Shown here in pieces: positions 45,382-55,979 of a stretch of 64,000 nucleotides of DNA. Location of the stretch: contig NZ_BSTR01000002.1 of the NCBI RefSeq assembly GCF_030269645.1, positions 310,001-374,000 of the forward strand. Reading direction: 5' to 3'. Both the position numbers and the translations under genes were made by a program. The stretch is from Actinokineospora sp. NBRC 105648. Its GTDB lineage: Bacteria; Actinomycetota; Actinomycetes; Mycobacteriales; Pseudonocardiaceae. The first letter of the stretch is position 1, and each line of letters starts with the position of its first letter. The notes beneath the pieces were generated by a model that saw only the letters and a list, made by a program, of their open reading frames with translations, did no database searches and was not told where the DNA came from.

Positions 45382-46110
45382 TCAGGGCTGCTGGAGCTTC
45401 GCGGCCGCCGCCGTGTCGAGCAGCCACAGGGTCTGCTCGGTACCGCGGGCCCCGGCCGCCGGGATGGCCACCTCGTCGGCGCCGGACAGGGCCGCGGCCA
45501 CCGGGTCGGCCTTCGAGCCGCCCGCGGTCACCAGCCAGAGGTCGGTGGCGCGGCGGGCCGTGGCCAGGGTGAGGCTCACCCTGGTGGGCGGGGGCTTGGG
45601 GCAGTCGCGCACGGCGACCACCGACAGCTCCCGCTCGTGCACCGCGGGGGAGTCCGGGAACACCGACAGGGTGTGCCCCTCCTCCCCGACACCGACCAGG
45701 AACACGTCGAACGACGACACGTCGGCCAACAGGTCCGCGTACGCCCGCGCGGCCGCGTCCGGGTCGTCCCCGAACGGGCCGTCCGACGGCGCGATCGGGA
45801 ACACCCGGGTGGCGGGCACGTGGTCGAGCAGCGCGGCCCGCGCCTGGGTCTCGTTGCGGTCCGGGTGCCCGGCGGGCAGGAACCGCTCGTCGCCCCAGTA
45901 GATGTCCACTGTGGACCAGTCGACGTCGTCGCGGTCCGGGTGCGCGCGCAGCCGCTCGAGCACCGCGATGCCGATGCGCCCGCCGGTGAGCACCAGCGAC
46001 ACCGACCCCCGCCGCGCCTGGGCCGCCACCAGGGCGGTCACCAGGCGGGCGGCGGTCGCCGTCGCCAACTCGTCGGCGTCGTCGTGCACGACGACCTCGG
46101 GCTCGCTCAC
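45382..46110 (-). CDS. pgl: 6-phosphogluconolactonase
   Basis: 242 residues. Hydrolyses 6-phosphogluconolactone, the second oxidative pentose-phosphate step. The NagB/DevB fold is visible from SLVLTGGRIGIAVLE, VDIYWGDERFLP and VGVGEEGHTLSVFP. GTG start overlapping the opcA stop by 4 bases. Last gene of the tkt-tal-pgi-zwf-opcA-pgl operon. Confidence 0.95.
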   Translation of the reverse strand: MSEPEVVVHDDADELATATAARLVTALVAAQARRGSVSLVLTGGRIGIAVLERLRAHPDRDDVDWSTVDIYWGDERFLPAGHPDRNETQARAALLDHVPATRVFPIAPSDGPFGDDPDAAARAYADLLADVSSFDVFLVGVGEEGHTLSVFPDSPAVHERELSVVAVRDCPKPPPTRVSLTLATARRATDLWLVTAGGSKADPVAAALSGADEVAIPAAGARGTEQTLWLLDTAAAAKLQQP

Positions 46111-47333
46111 GCGGTGCCCTTGCCGCTCTTGGCGGGCTTGCGCGCCGGTGCCTTCGCCGTGCCACCGCTCGACTTGGCCGCCGCCGAGGTCGCCTTCGCC
46201 GCCGTACCCGACTTCGTAGCCGCACTGGATTTCGTTGCCGTGCCGGACTTCGCCGTCGTACTCGACTTCGCGGTGGCAGTCGACTTGGTCGCCGTGGCCG
46301 ACTTGGCCCGAGCGGGCTTGGCGTCCGCGGCGGCCGTCGCCTTGGCCTCGGCCGCGGACGGCTTGGGCTCGTCGGCCTCGGCCGGGGCGGGTGCCTTGAC
46401 CTTCACCGGGACCCGACCGCGGGAGATCTTGGCCAGGCCCTTGAGGGTCTCCTCGTAGATCTCGTCCGGGTCGAGCCTGCGCAGCTCCTCGGCGAGGCAG
46501 TCGCGGATCTCCCGGCGCTGCAGCGCCACCCGGCGCACCGGCTGGCCGGGCTGGGTGAGGCTGCCGACCTTGCCGTCCGGGCGGACCAGCTGCACCGCCC
46601 CGGATCGCCGGTCGAGCTCCACCGAGACGATGCCCTGGCCGGTGGCGGCCTTGGCCCGCTTCACCGGGATCCGCAGCCGCGCCGCCAGCCAGCCCGCCAG
46701 CAGGTCGGTCGACGGGGAGTCGCCCTCACCGGTGACGGTGGCCGAGAGCACCTTCTCGTGCGGCGGCAGGTCCAGCGAGGCGGCCAGCACCGCGCGCCAC
46801 AGGGTGAGCCGGGTCCAGGCCAGGTCGGTGTCGCCGTCGGCGTAGTGCTTCTGCCGCACCTCCAGCGCCTTGATCGGGTTGCGGTCGGCGGCCGAGTCGG
46901 TGATCCGGCGCTGCGCCAGCCGCCCGATCGGGTCGTCGGCGGGCCTGGCGGGTGCCTCGAACGGCCACCACGCCACCACCGGCGCGTCCGGCAGCAGCAG
47001 CGGGATGACGCAGCTGGCGCCCTCGTCGGCGAGCGCGCCGTAGAGCCGCAGCACCACGACCTCGCTGGCGCCCGCGTCACCGCCGACCCGGATCTGCGCG
47101 TCCAGCCGCGCGGCGGCCTTGCGGGCGCCGCGGGCCAGCACGATCACCCGGCAGGGGTGCTCGCGGCTGGCGTCGTTGGCCGCGTCGATGGCGTCCTCGG
47201 TCTTGGCCCCGTCGTCGGTGACGATCACCAGGGTGAGCACCCGGCCCAGCGCGGTCGCCCCGCCCTGCTCGCGGATGTGCACCAGCTTCGAGTTGACCTG
47301 CGAGGTGGTCGTAGAGGGCAGGTCGATGATCAC
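46107..47333 (-). CDS. opcA: Glucose-6-phosphate dehydrogenase assembly protein OpcA with histone-like tail
   Basis: 408 residues, whereas OpcA proteins are usually about 300-350. The core (1 to about 300) has the expected IIDLPSTTTSQVNSKLVHIRE start and VVAWWPFEAPARPADDP. OpcA activates Zwf allosterically. The extra C-terminus (about 305-408) is made almost only of Ala, Lys, Ser and Thr (SATATKSTATAKSS type repeats, ending KPAKSGKGTA), like histone H1 or mycobacterial Lsr2/HupB tails. GTG start inside the zwf stop (4-base overlap). Confidence 0.94.
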   Translation of the reverse strand: MIIDLPSTTTSQVNSKLVHIREQGGATALGRVLTLVIVTDDGAKTEDAIDAANDASREHPCRVIVLARGARKAAARLDAQIRVGGDAGASEVVVLRLYGALADEGASCVIPLLLPDAPVVAWWPFEAPARPADDPIGRLAQRRITDSAADRNPIKALEVRQKHYADGDTDLAWTRLTLWRAVLAASLDLPPHEKVLSATVTGEGDSPSTDLLAGWLAARLRIPVKRAKAATGQGIVSVELDRRSGAVQLVRPDGKVGSLTQPGQPVRRVALQRREIRDCLAEELRRLDPDEIYEETLKGLAKISRGRVPVKVKAPAPAEADEPKPSAAEAKATAAADAKPARAKSATATKSTATAKSSTTAKSGTATKSSAATKSGTAAKATSAAAKSSGGTAKAPARKPAKSGKGTA

Positions 47334-48862
47334 GGTCGCCTCCAGTGACGGCCTGTCCTGGCCAGCATCTTCTCCGCGGAGTCCGGACCCCAGGTCCCGG
47401 CCGGGTAGCCCTCGGGCCTGCCCGCGGTCTTCCAGTACTTGAGCACCGGCTCCAAGATCTCCCAGGACAGCTCGACCTCCTGGTTGACCGGGAACAGCGA
47501 CGGCTCGCCGAGCAGCACGTCGAGCAGCAGCCGCTCGTAGGCCTCCGGCGAGGACTCGGTGAACGAGTGGCCGTAGCTGAAGTCCATCGACACGTCGCGG
47601 ACCTCCATCGCGTTGCCCGGCACCTTGGAGCCGAACCGCAGCGTCACGCCCTCGTCCGGCTGCACCCGCACCACCAGGGCGTTCTGCCCCAGCTCCTCGG
47701 TGGAGGTGTCGTCGAAGGGCAGGTGCGGCGCGCGCTTGAACACCACGGCGATCTCGGTGACCCGCCGGCCGAGGCGCTTGCCGGTGCGCAGGTAGAACGG
47801 CACCCCGGCCCAGCGCCGCGTGTTCACCTCCAGGGTGATCGCGGCGAAGGTCTCGGTGGTGGAGGCCTTGTCGAAGCCCTCCTCCTCCAGCAGCCCGGGC
47901 ACCTTCTGCCCGCCCTGCCAGCCACCGGTGTACTGCCCGCGCGCGGTGGTCTCGGCGAAGGGCCCCACCGGCTTGGTGGCCTCCAGCACCTTGATCTTCT
48001 CGGTGCGCAGCGCCTTGGGGCGGAAGGAGACCGGCTCCTCCATCGCGGTCAGCGCGAGCAGCTGCAGCAGGTGGTTCTGGATCACGTCGCGGGCGGCGCC
48101 GATGCCGTCGTAGTACCCCGCGCGACCGCCGAGGCCGATGTCCTCGGCCATGGTGATCTGCACATGGTCGACGTAGTTGGCGTTCCAGATCGGCTCGAAG
48201 AGCTGGTTGGCGAAGCGCAGCGCCAACAGGTTCTGCACCGTCTCCTTGCCGAGGTAGTGGTCGATGCGGAACACCGAGTCCTCGGGGAAGACGTCGTTGA
48301 CGACCTTGTTGAGCTGCTTGGCGGTGCTCAGGTCTTGGCCGAACGGCTTCTCGATGACCACCCGCCGCCACTGGTCCGGGCCCTCGGGCTTGGCCAGGCC
48401 GGAGCGGGCCAGCTGCTTGGTCACGACCGGGAAGGCCCCCGGCGGGATCGACAGGTAGAACGCGTGGTTGCCCGCCGTGCCGCGGATCTCGTCGAGGTCC
48501 TTGATCGTGGTGGCCAGCCGGTCGAACGCGTCGTCGTCGTCGAAGGTGCCCTGCACGAACCGGAAGCCCTCGGCCAGCCGGTCCCACACCGCCTCCCGGA
48601 ACGGGGTGCGCGCGTGCTGCTTGACCGCCTCGTAGACGACCTGGCCGAAGTCCTGGTCGGCCCAGTCCCGGCGGGCGAAGCCGACCAGCGAGAAGCCCGG
48701 CGGTAGCAGACCGCGGTTGGCCAGGTCGTAGATCGCCGGCATCAGCTTCTTGCGCGACAGGTCACCGGTCACGCCGAAGATCACCAGGCCGCACGGCCCG
48801 GCGATCCGCGGCAGCCGCTTGTCCCGCTCGTCGCGCAGCGGGTTGGTCCACGAGCGGGTCAC
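47330..48862 (-). CDS. zwf: Glucose-6-phosphate 1-dehydrogenase
   Basis: 510 residues, standard length. Oxidises glucose 6-phosphate with NADP. Visible: the coenzyme motif VIFGVTGDLSRKKLMPA and the active site RIDHYLGKETVQN with the catalytic His. GTG at 48862 (MTRSWTNPLRDERD) overlaps the pgi stop by 4 bases, and the end overlaps opcA, its activator. Confidence 0.98.
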   Translation of the reverse strand: MTRSWTNPLRDERDKRLPRIAGPCGLVIFGVTGDLSRKKLMPAIYDLANRGLLPPGFSLVGFARRDWADQDFGQVVYEAVKQHARTPFREAVWDRLAEGFRFVQGTFDDDDAFDRLATTIKDLDEIRGTAGNHAFYLSIPPGAFPVVTKQLARSGLAKPEGPDQWRRVVIEKPFGQDLSTAKQLNKVVNDVFPEDSVFRIDHYLGKETVQNLLALRFANQLFEPIWNANYVDHVQITMAEDIGLGGRAGYYDGIGAARDVIQNHLLQLLALTAMEEPVSFRPKALRTEKIKVLEATKPVGPFAETTARGQYTGGWQGGQKVPGLLEEEGFDKASTTETFAAITLEVNTRRWAGVPFYLRTGKRLGRRVTEIAVVFKRAPHLPFDDTSTEELGQNALVVRVQPDEGVTLRFGSKVPGNAMEVRDVSMDFSYGHSFTESSPEAYERLLLDVLLGEPSLFPVNQEVELSWEILEPVLKYWKTAGRPEGYPAGTWGPDSAEKMLARTGRHWRRP

Positions 48863-50484
48863 CTGCCCACCTCCGCGATGGTCTCGACCAGGCGGGCCAG
48901 GCCCGCGGCGCGGTCGGTGAAGTGCAGGCGCAGCACGGGCCTGCCGTGCTCGAGGAGCACCTGCCCGTCGCCGAGCGCCTGCGCGTGCTGGAGCACACCG
49001 AGCGTGTAGGGCCGCTCGGGCACCGCGAGGTCGGTCTCGACCGCGCCGGTCACCTGGAGGAACACCGCGTTCTGGTGCCCGCCCTTGTGGTACTGGCCGG
49101 TCGAGTGCAGGAACCGCGGGCCCCACCCGAAGGTGGTCTGCAGCCCGGTGCGCCGCGCCAGCTCCGGCCGCAGCAGGACCGCGGAGGCGTCGTCGAGCCG
49201 GTCGAGGTAGACCTGGATCGACAGGTAGCCCGCCGCGGGTGCCGCCGCGATCAGCGCGTGCAGCGCGCCGACCAGGCTGTCGGTGCCCTCGGGCAGCAGG
49301 CCCTCGGCCGCGTGCACCTCGACCGGACCGTCCACGAAGGACGGTGCGGACCCCTCGGAGCCGGGGGAGTCCAGCAGCGCGCGCGCCGCCTTCTTCGCCG
49401 CCTCCACGTCGGGCTGGTCGAACGGGTCGATGCCCAGCAGCCTGCCCACCACCGCGGTCGCGTACTCCCACAGCAGGATCAGGCCGCCGAGGGTGCCCGC
49501 GGTGGCCACCTTCGCGGCACCACCGGGCTCACCCACCGCGACCGGGGTCGCGTCGTCGCCCGCGTCGGCGAAACCGGGCGCCTCGGGGCTTTCCACCACC
49601 ACCGGCAACAGTCCGGTGCCCTGCTTGCCGGTGGACTCGGCCACCAACTGCTCGGCCCAATCGCCGAAACCCTTGATGCCCGAGCCGGTGTCGGCCAGCA
49701 CGACCTTCTCCGCGCCGCGCGCGTGCGCGGCACCGAGGGCGGCCGCCAGCACGAGCGCGGGGTTGTCCTCGCTGTCCTGGGCGAGCACGGTCGCCGCGGC
49801 GGCGGCGTCGTCCAGCAGCGCGGCCACGTCGGCGCCCGCCAGCCCGGCGGGCACGAGGCCGAACGCGGTGAGCGCCGAGTAGCGGCCGCCCACGTTCGGG
49901 TCGGCCTGGAAGACCCGCCGGTAGCCCGCCTCGGTGGCGGTCCGCTCCAGCGGCGAGCCGGGGTCGGTCACCACGACGATCCGCGACGCGCCGTCGATGC
50001 CCTCCTCGGCGAAGGCCTCCAGGAAGATCCGGCGGTGGCTGTCGGTCTCCACAGTGGACCCCGACTTGGAGGAGACCACCAGCGCGGTGCGGGACAGCTC
50101 GCCCGCGAGCGCGTCGGCCACCTGGCCGGGGTCGGTGGTGTCCAGCACGACCAGCGGCACGCCCGCCGTGCCGGTGATCACCTCGGGGGCCAGCGACGAC
50201 CCGCCCATGCCCGCCAGCACGAACCGGTCGACGCCCTCCGCGCGGAACTCCGCGCGCAGGGCGTCGATCTCGGCGAGCAGCGGGCGGGACGTCTCGTGCA
50301 GCCGGGTCCAGGCGAGCCGGACGGCCGCCTCGGACTCGGCGTCGGGACCCCACAGCGCGGGGTCCTGCGCGGTGAGCTTCGAGGCCACCTGGTCGGAGAC
50401 CAGCTGCCGGACGAGCGGCGCGGCCTCCTCGGCGAGCCGCTCGTCAACGATGGTTACTGCGACATCTCCGGGGTGCTCTGCCAT
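48859..50484 (-). CDS. pgi: Glucose-6-phosphate isomerase
   Basis: 541 residues. Interconverts glucose and fructose 6-phosphates. The phosphate-binding segments VLAGMGGSSLAPEVI and VVSSKSGSTVETDS and the DPNVGGRYSALTAFGLVP stretch are typical of the actinobacterial form found in this operon. It begins 30 bases after the tal stop. Confidence 0.95.
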   Translation of the reverse strand: MAEHPGDVAVTIVDERLAEEAAPLVRQLVSDQVASKLTAQDPALWGPDAESEAAVRLAWTRLHETSRPLLAEIDALRAEFRAEGVDRFVLAGMGGSSLAPEVITGTAGVPLVVLDTTDPGQVADALAGELSRTALVVSSKSGSTVETDSHRRIFLEAFAEEGIDGASRIVVVTDPGSPLERTATEAGYRRVFQADPNVGGRYSALTAFGLVPAGLAGADVAALLDDAAAAATVLAQDSEDNPALVLAAALGAAHARGAEKVVLADTGSGIKGFGDWAEQLVAESTGKQGTGLLPVVVESPEAPGFADAGDDATPVAVGEPGGAAKVATAGTLGGLILLWEYATAVVGRLLGIDPFDQPDVEAAKKAARALLDSPGSEGSAPSFVDGPVEVHAAEGLLPEGTDSLVGALHALIAAAPAAGYLSIQVYLDRLDDASAVLLRPELARRTGLQTTFGWGPRFLHSTGQYHKGGHQNAVFLQVTGAVETDLAVPERPYTLGVLQHAQALGDGQVLLEHGRPVLRLHFTDRAAGLARLVETIAEVGR

Positions 50485-50514
50485 CTGCGGCGTCAGCCTC
50501 TCCTGGGTATCCCG

Positions 50515-51624
50515 TTAGCTCTTGGCGTTCTCGAGCTGACCGCGGACCGTCTCGAGCAGCTCGGTCCAGGACTTCTCGAACTTCTGCACGCCCTCGTTCT
50601 CGAGGGCGAGGTACACCTCGTCGACGTCGATGCCGACTGCGGACAGTTTGGTATAGACCTCTTGCGCCTCGCCAGCCCGGCCGGTCACCGTGTCGCCGGT
50701 GATCTTGCCGTGCTCGGCGACCGCGTGCAGGGTCTTCTCCGGCATCGTGTTGACCGTGTCGGCCACGACCAGCTGGTCCACGTAGAGCGTGGGGGAGTAG
50801 TCCGGGTTCTTCACCCCGGTCGACGCCCACAGTGGACGCTGCCTGTTGGCCCCGGCTTCGGCCAGTGCTTCCCAACGTTCACCCTGGAACGTCTCCTCGA
50901 AGGCCGCGTAGGCCAGCCGCGCGTTCGCCACGGCCGCCTTGCCCTTGAGCGCGGTGGCCTCGTCGGTGCCGATCGCGTCCAGCCGCTGGTCGACCTCGGT
51001 GTCCACACGGGACACGAAGAACGACGCCACCGAGTGGATGGTGACCAGGTCGTGCCCGTTCGCCTTCGCCTGCTCCAGGCCGGCGATGTAGGCCGCCATG
51101 ACCGCGCGGTAGCGCTCCACCGAGAAGATCAGCGTCACGTTGACGCTGATGCCCTCGGCCAGGGTGGCGGTGATCGCGGGCAGGCCCGCCTCGGTGGCCG
51201 GGATCTTGACCAGCAGGTTGGGCCGGTCGACGGTCTTCCACAGCTCCTGCGCCTCGGCGGTGGTCGCGTCGCTGTCGTGCGCCAGCGTCGGGCTGACCTC
51301 GATCGACACCCGGCCGTCGACGCCGTCGGTGCCCTGGTAGGTGTCGCGGAACAGGTCGCAGGCGTCGCGCACGTCGCTGGTGGTCAGCGCGCGCACGGCC
51401 GCCTCGAGCGAGGCGCCGCTCGCGGCCAGCTCGCGCACCTGCTCGTCGTAGGCCTCGCCGTGGGCCAGCGCGGCGGCGAAGATGGTCGGGTTGGTGGTGA
51501 CCCCGACGACCCACTTGTCCCGGATGAGCTCGGCCAGGTTGCCCGAGTTCAGCCGCTCGCGGGAGAGGTCGTCGAGCCAGATCGAGACGCCCGCCTCGGA
51601 AAGGGTCCTGAGGTTGTCGGTCAC
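50515..51624 (-). CDS. tal: Transaldolase
   Basis: 369 residues, the actinobacterial length. Transfers a dihydroxyacetone unit between sugar phosphates; the Schiff-base Lys is in [21 protein letters not shown] and [13 protein letters not shown] mark the N-terminal part. GTG at 51624 overlaps the tkt stop by 4 bases. Confidence 0.97.
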   Translation of the reverse strand: MTDNLRTLSEAGVSIWLDDLSRERLNSGNLAELIRDKWVVGVTTNPTIFAAALAHGEAYDEQVRELAASGASLEAAVRALTTSDVRDACDLFRDTYQGTDGVDGRVSIEVSPTLAHDSDATTAEAQELWKTVDRPNLLVKIPATEAGLPAITATLAEGISVNVTLIFSVERYRAVMAAYIAGLEQAKANGHDLVTIHSVASFFVSRVDTEVDQRLDAIGTDEATALKGKAAVANARLAYAAFEETFQGERWEALAEAGANRQRPLWASTGVKNPDYSPTLYVDQLVVADTVNTMPEKTLHAVAEHGKITGDTVTGRAGEAQEVYTKLSAVGIDVDEVYLALENEGVQKFEKSWTELLETVRGQLENAKS

Positions 51625-53738
51625 TTGCTGCCTCCGGTCGCGTCGATCGAGCGGTGCGCCGCGGCCACGACGGCCTCGGTGGTGATGCCGAACTCGCGGA
51701 ACAGGGTCTGGTAGTCGGCGGACGCGCCGAAGTGCTCGATCGAGACGATCTCGCCCGCGTCCCCGGCGAACCGGTGCCACGGCTGGGCGATGCCCGCCTC
51801 GACGACCACGCGCGCCTTGACCGACGGCGGGAGCACCGAGTCGCGGTAGGACTGGTCCTGCGCGTCGAACCACTCGATCGAGGGGATCGACACGACCCGG
51901 GCGGCGATGCCGTCCTTGGCCAGCACCTCGCGCGCCTCGACCGCGATCTGCAGCTCCGAGCCGGTGCCGATCAGCACGACCCGGGGCTCGCCCTCGGTGT
52001 CGGCGAGCACGTAGCCGCCCTTGGCGACGCCCTCGCGGGCCAGCTCCTTGGTGCCGGTGAGCACCGGGAGGTTCTGCCGGGTGAGCGCGAGGCCGACCGG
52101 GTGCTCGTGCTGGCCGAGCACCGCCCGCCAGGCCGCCGCGGTCTCGTTCGCGTCGCCGGGGCGCAGCACGACCAGGCCGGGGATGGCGCGCAGCGCGGCC
52201 AGGTGCTCGACCGGCTGGTGGGTCGGGCCGTCCTCGCCGAGGCCGATCGAGTCGTGCGTCCAGACGTAGGTGACCGGCAGCCCGCTCAGCGCGGCCAGCC
52301 GCACCGCCGGGCGCATGTAGTCGCTGAACACCAGGAACGTGCCGCCGTACGGGCGGGTGGGGCCGTGCAGCACGATCCCGTTGAGGATCGAGCCCATGGC
52401 GTGCTCGCGGACGCCGAAGTGCAGCGTGCGCCCGTACGGGGTGGTGTTCCAGTGCTTGGTCGCGGCCGAGGGCGGCCCGAACGAGTCGGCGCCCTTGATC
52501 GTGGTGTTGTTGCTCTCGGCCAGGTCGGCCGAGCCGCCCCACAGCTCGGGCAGCAGGTCGCCGATGGCGTTGAGCACCTCGCCGGAGGCCTTGCGGGTGG
52601 CCACGCCCTTGGCGTCGGGCTCCCAGCTGGGCAGCGCGTCGTCGAGGCCCTCGGGCAGCCGGTAGTCCTGCGCGCGCTCGAGCAGCGCGTTGCGCTCGGG
52701 GTTGGCGGCCCGCCAGGCGTCGAAGCCCTGCTGCCACTCGGCCTTGGCGGCCTCGCCGCGGGCGACGACCTCGCGGACGTGCTTGAGCACCTCGGGCTCG
52801 ACCACGAAGGTCTGCTCCGGGTCGAAGCCGAGGATGCGCTTGACCGCGGCGACCTCCTCGGTGCCCAGCGCGGCGCCGTGCGCCTTGCCGGTGTTCATCA
52901 GGGTGGGCGCCGGGAAGCCGATGATCGTGCGCAGCAGGATGAACGACGGGCGGGCCGTCTCGGCCTTGGCCGCCTCGAGCGCGTCGAGGATGCCGCTGAC
53001 GTTCTCGCCGCCCTCCACGACCTGGACGTGCCAGCCGTAGGCCTCGTAGCGCTTGGCGGTGTCCTCCGAGAGCGCGACCGTGGTGTCGTCCTCGATGGAG
53101 ATCTTGTTGTCGTCGTAGACGACGGTGAGGTTGCCCAGCTCCTGGCGGCCGGCCAGCGACGAGGCCTCGGAGGTGACGCCCTCCTCGATGTCGCCGTCGG
53201 AGCAGATCACGAACACGTGGTGGTCGAACGGGCTCTCGCCCGGCGCGGCCTCGGGGTCGAACAGGCCGCGCTCGCGGCGGGCGGCCATCGCCATGCCCAC
53301 CGCGGAGGCCAGGCCCTGGCCCAGCGGGCCGGTGGTGATCTCCACGCCCTTGGTGTGGTTGACCTCCGGGTGCCCCGGGGTCTTCGAGCCCCAGGTGCGC
53401 AGCGCCTGGATGTCCTCGATCTCCAGGCCGTAGCCGGAGAAGAACAGCTGCAGGTACTGGGTCAGGCTGGAGTGGCCCGCGGAGAGCACGAACCGGTCGC
53501 GGCCGATCCAGTGCGGGTCGCTCGGGTCGTGCCGCATCACGCGCTGGTAGAGCGCGTAGGCCAGCGGCGCGAGGCTCATCGCGGTGCCCGGGTGGCCGTT
53601 GCCGACCTTCTGCACGGCGTCCGCGGCCAGGACCCGGAGGGTGTCGACCGCGCGCTTGTCCAGGTCGGTCCAGTCCGACGGCAGCGTCGCGCGGGTGAGT
53701 TCGGTCAGTTCGGCGGGCACTTCACTACTGACGGACAC
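51621..53738 (-). CDS. tkt: Transketolase
   Basis: 705 residues. Thiamine-diphosphate enzyme moving two-carbon units in the pentose-phosphate pathway. The signatures [20 protein letters not shown] and the ThDP motif with GDGDIEEG-like [16 protein letters not shown] are present, as is the pyrimidine-domain segment [16 protein letters not shown] start ([14 protein letters not shown]). First gene of the operon; divergent from ctaB. Confidence 0.97.
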   Translation of the reverse strand: MSVSSEVPAELTELTRATLPSDWTDLDKRAVDTLRVLAADAVQKVGNGHPGTAMSLAPLAYALYQRVMRHDPSDPHWIGRDRFVLSAGHSSLTQYLQLFFSGYGLEIEDIQALRTWGSKTPGHPEVNHTKGVEITTGPLGQGLASAVGMAMAARRERGLFDPEAAPGESPFDHHVFVICSDGDIEEGVTSEASSLAGRQELGNLTVVYDDNKISIEDDTTVALSEDTAKRYEAYGWHVQVVEGGENVSGILDALEAAKAETARPSFILLRTIIGFPAPTLMNTGKAHGAALGTEEVAAVKRILGFDPEQTFVVEPEVLKHVREVVARGEAAKAEWQQGFDAWRAANPERNALLERAQDYRLPEGLDDALPSWEPDAKGVATRKASGEVLNAIGDLLPELWGGSADLAESNNTTIKGADSFGPPSAATKHWNTTPYGRTLHFGVREHAMGSILNGIVLHGPTRPYGGTFLVFSDYMRPAVRLAALSGLPVTYVWTHDSIGLGEDGPTHQPVEHLAALRAIPGLVVLRPGDANETAAAWRAVLGQHEHPVGLALTRQNLPVLTGTKELAREGVAKGGYVLADTEGEPRVVLIGTGSELQIAVEAREVLAKDGIAARVVSIPSIEWFDAQDQSYRDSVLPPSVKARVVVEAGIAQPWHRFAGDAGEIVSIEHFGASADYQTLFREFGITTEAVVAAAHRSIDATGGSK

Positions 53739-54044
53739 TGACTTGAGCTCCCACTTCCACGTCTGGCGGATTGTCGGGCCCAGTCTTCCCTATCCGGGCT
53801 AGATCGATCCCGGAAGGCGGGGACATGGACCGATCCGCGTGTCATCGCTGGTCCGGTGGCCAGCGTAGTCGCCGGACGACCGGGGTGTGATCTCCGACTG
53901 TCCGGGCGCGACACCACGCCACCCGATACGGGTACCCAGATGGCGCGCGGCTAACATTTCCGAGTGCCGCGACCACCGCCGCGGCGTGGACGCGAGCGCG
54001 GTGACCTGGGTTACACGGGTCCGCCGCAGACCAAGAGGAGCGAG
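53739..54044. other. Divergent promoter region between tkt and ctaB
   Basis: Should contain both promoters. TAACAT at 53952-53957 lies 6 bases before an in-frame GTG at 53964, so ctaB transcription probably starts about there, giving either an 81-base leader or a longer, leaderless CtaB. No other gene or strong hairpin. Confidence 0.45.
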
Positions 54045-54992
54045 ATGTCGTCGGTGATCCCCGTGCCCGCCGACACCCGCCCGACCCCACCCCGCCGTGA
54101 CGTCAAGGCGGTGCTGGGGGCCTACGTCGCGCTGACCAAGCCGCGCATCATCGAGTTGCTGCTGGTGACCACGGTCCCGGCCATGCTGCTCGCCGCCCGC
54201 GGGATCCCGTCGCCGTGGCTGGTGCTCAACACCCTCATCGGCGGCACGATGGCCGCGGGCAGCGCCAACGCGCTCAACTGCGTGGTCGACGCCGACATCG
54301 ACGCGGTGATGAAGCGCACCAGCGCCCGCCCGCTGGCCCGGCACGCGGTGCCCACCCGCAACGCGCTGGTCTTCGGCGTGGTCCTGGGTGTGCTCTCCTT
54401 CGGCTGGCTCTACGCCACCACGAACCTGCTGGCCGCCGCGATGGCGGTGGGCGCGATCCTGTTCTACGTCCTGGTCTACACGATGATCCTCAAGCGACGG
54501 ACGTCGCAGAACATCGTCTGGGGCGGGGCCGCGGGCTGCATGCCGGTGGTCATCGGCTGGTCGGCGGTCACCGGCGACGTCGGCTGGCCCGCGCTGGTGA
54601 TGTTCGGGGTGATCTTCTTCTGGACCCCGCCGCACTTCTGGGCGCTGGCGATGAAGTTCCGCGACGACTACGCCGCCGCGGGCGTGCCGATGCTGCCGGT
54701 GGTGGCCACCCCCCAGCACGTCGCCAAGCAGATCGTCGTCTACTCCTGGGTGATGGTCCTGTGGACCCTGCTGCTGGTCCCGGCGACCGGCTGGGTCTAC
54801 ACGACCTTCGCCGTGCTCGCGGGCGTCTGGTTCCTGGTGTTCGCGCACAAGCTCAACGGCGCCGTCCGCCGGGACGAGCCGAGCAACCCGATGAAGCTGT
54901 TCCACCTGTCGAACACCTACCTGACCCTGGTGTTCGTCGCCCTCGCGGTCGACTCGGCGCTCGCCCTGCCGGTCACCGGCTGGCCGTTCTGA
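54045..54992 (+). CDS. ctaB: Protoheme IX farnesyltransferase (heme O synthase)
   Basis: 315 residues from the ATG at 54045, which follows AAGAGGAGCGAG; the GTG at 53964 would add 27 non-conserved residues. UbiA-family prenyltransferase with about eight to nine helices and the metal-binding NxxxDxxxD-type motif in [18 protein letters not shown], plus [18 protein letters not shown]. Makes heme O for cytochrome oxidase. ctaA, the next enzyme, is partly in the window at its right end. Confidence 0.96.
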   Translation: MSSVIPVPADTRPTPPRRDVKAVLGAYVALTKPRIIELLLVTTVPAMLLAARGIPSPWLVLNTLIGGTMAAGSANALNCVVDADIDAVMKRTSARPLARHAVPTRNALVFGVVLGVLSFGWLYATTNLLAAAMAVGAILFYVLVYTMILKRRTSQNIVWGGAAGCMPVVIGWSAVTGDVGWPALVMFGVIFFWTPPHFWALAMKFRDDYAAAGVPMLPVVATPQHVAKQIVVYSWVMVLWTLLLVPATGWVYTTFAVLAGVWFLVFAHKLNGAVRRDEPSNPMKLFHLSNTYLTLVFVALAVDSALALPVTGWPF

Positions 54993-55309
54993 GGCGACGC
55001 CGACCTGCCGCACCCGCGGCAGGCCCCTGATCGACTCCCCGCACGGCCGTCTCCGCGTGCGTCTCCCTCGTCCGGTGCGCGGTGCGCTGTGCTGGGGCCA
55101 TTGGTGCGTGGACCCCGTCGCCGTGCTCGCTCCGGGTACCTCGGTTCGCGCCCGTCCCGCCGCTTTGTGGCCCATTGCCGGTCGGCTCCGCGACCGGTTC
55201 CGTTCGTGTCCTTACTGTGATCAACTTCCGGTGGGGCCGCGCGTCTCTTCTGGTGTGAGGCCGAAATGGACCTCGCGACGAATATCTATTCTCTGGGGAG
55301 AGAAGAAGA
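54993..55309. other. Intergenic region after ctaB
   Basis: Contains a short terminator-like hairpin (CCTGCCGC 55004-55011 with GCGGCAGG 55016-55023) and the upstream region of the next gene. No gene seen. Confidence 0.55.
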
Positions 55310-55921
55310 ATGAACAAGAGGGGGAAGCGCGCCGGGATTCTGGCGTTCATCACCATTGTGCTGACCGCGCTGCTGGGGGTCGCGGGCGCGGGGACCGCGT
55401 CGGCCTGCTCGCCGACCGGCTCGTCGACGCGGTACGCCGCCACCCTGCCGCAGGTCAGCCCTGGGCAGAGCGGTGACCTGGTCCTGGGCCTGCAGCTCAA
55501 CCTGCGGGACCGGGGCTACGCGCTGAACGGGACCGGCCTGTACGCGGACAACACGCTCGCGGCGGTCCAGGACTTCCAGCGCAGGAACGGGATCAACCCG
55601 AGCGGGATCGTCGGGTCGAAGACGTGGCAGGCACTGGTCGGCACGCTCAACCAGAACGCCACCGGCAACGGGCCGACGCCGGACCAGCCGCAGTTGTCGC
55701 CGGGCAGCACTGATCAGGACCCGTATTTCCACCTGATCAACGCCCTGCAGCGGATCCACCCGTACCAGGGCTTCGAGGAGCAGTACTACGGACCGCGCAC
55801 GCAGTCCATGGTGCGCGACTTCCAGCGCCGGGTGGGGATCAAGGACAGCGGCATCGTCGGGCCGAAGACCTGGGCCGCGCTCTACCAGGTCGTCTCGGTC
55901 TCGGGCCACTGGGGCTGCTAG
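55310..55921 (+). CDS. Secreted protein with two peptidoglycan-binding domains
   Basis: 203 residues. Signal peptide (1-32, ending TASACS), then two PG_binding_1 modules: LVLGLQLNLRDRGYAL...FQRRNGINPSGIVGSKTW (about 55-118) and LINALQRIHP...FQRRVGIKDSGIVGPKTW (about 143-198), joined by a Pro/Gly-rich linker. No catalytic domain, so it may be a wall-binding or structural protein. ATG with GGGGAGAGAAG upstream; ends in GHWGC with a Cys that could pair with the one after the signal peptide. Confidence 0.88.
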   Translation: MNKRGKRAGILAFITIVLTALLGVAGAGTASACSPTGSSTRYAATLPQVSPGQSGDLVLGLQLNLRDRGYALNGTGLYADNTLAAVQDFQRRNGINPSGIVGSKTWQALVGTLNQNATGNGPTPDQPQLSPGSTDQDPYFHLINALQRIHPYQGFEEQYYGPRTQSMVRDFQRRVGIKDSGIVGPKTWAALYQVVSVSGHWGC

Positions 55922-55979
55922 CAACAGGGGGACCCGCGGGGCGGGCACGGACGCAGGTCCGTGCCCGCCCCGCGGCCGT

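Noticed and set aside
53964-54044. Longer ctaB starting at the GTG at 53964
   Set aside because: The extension is basic and not conserved, and a good ribosome-binding site precedes 54045; kept as an alternative because of the TAACAT box.
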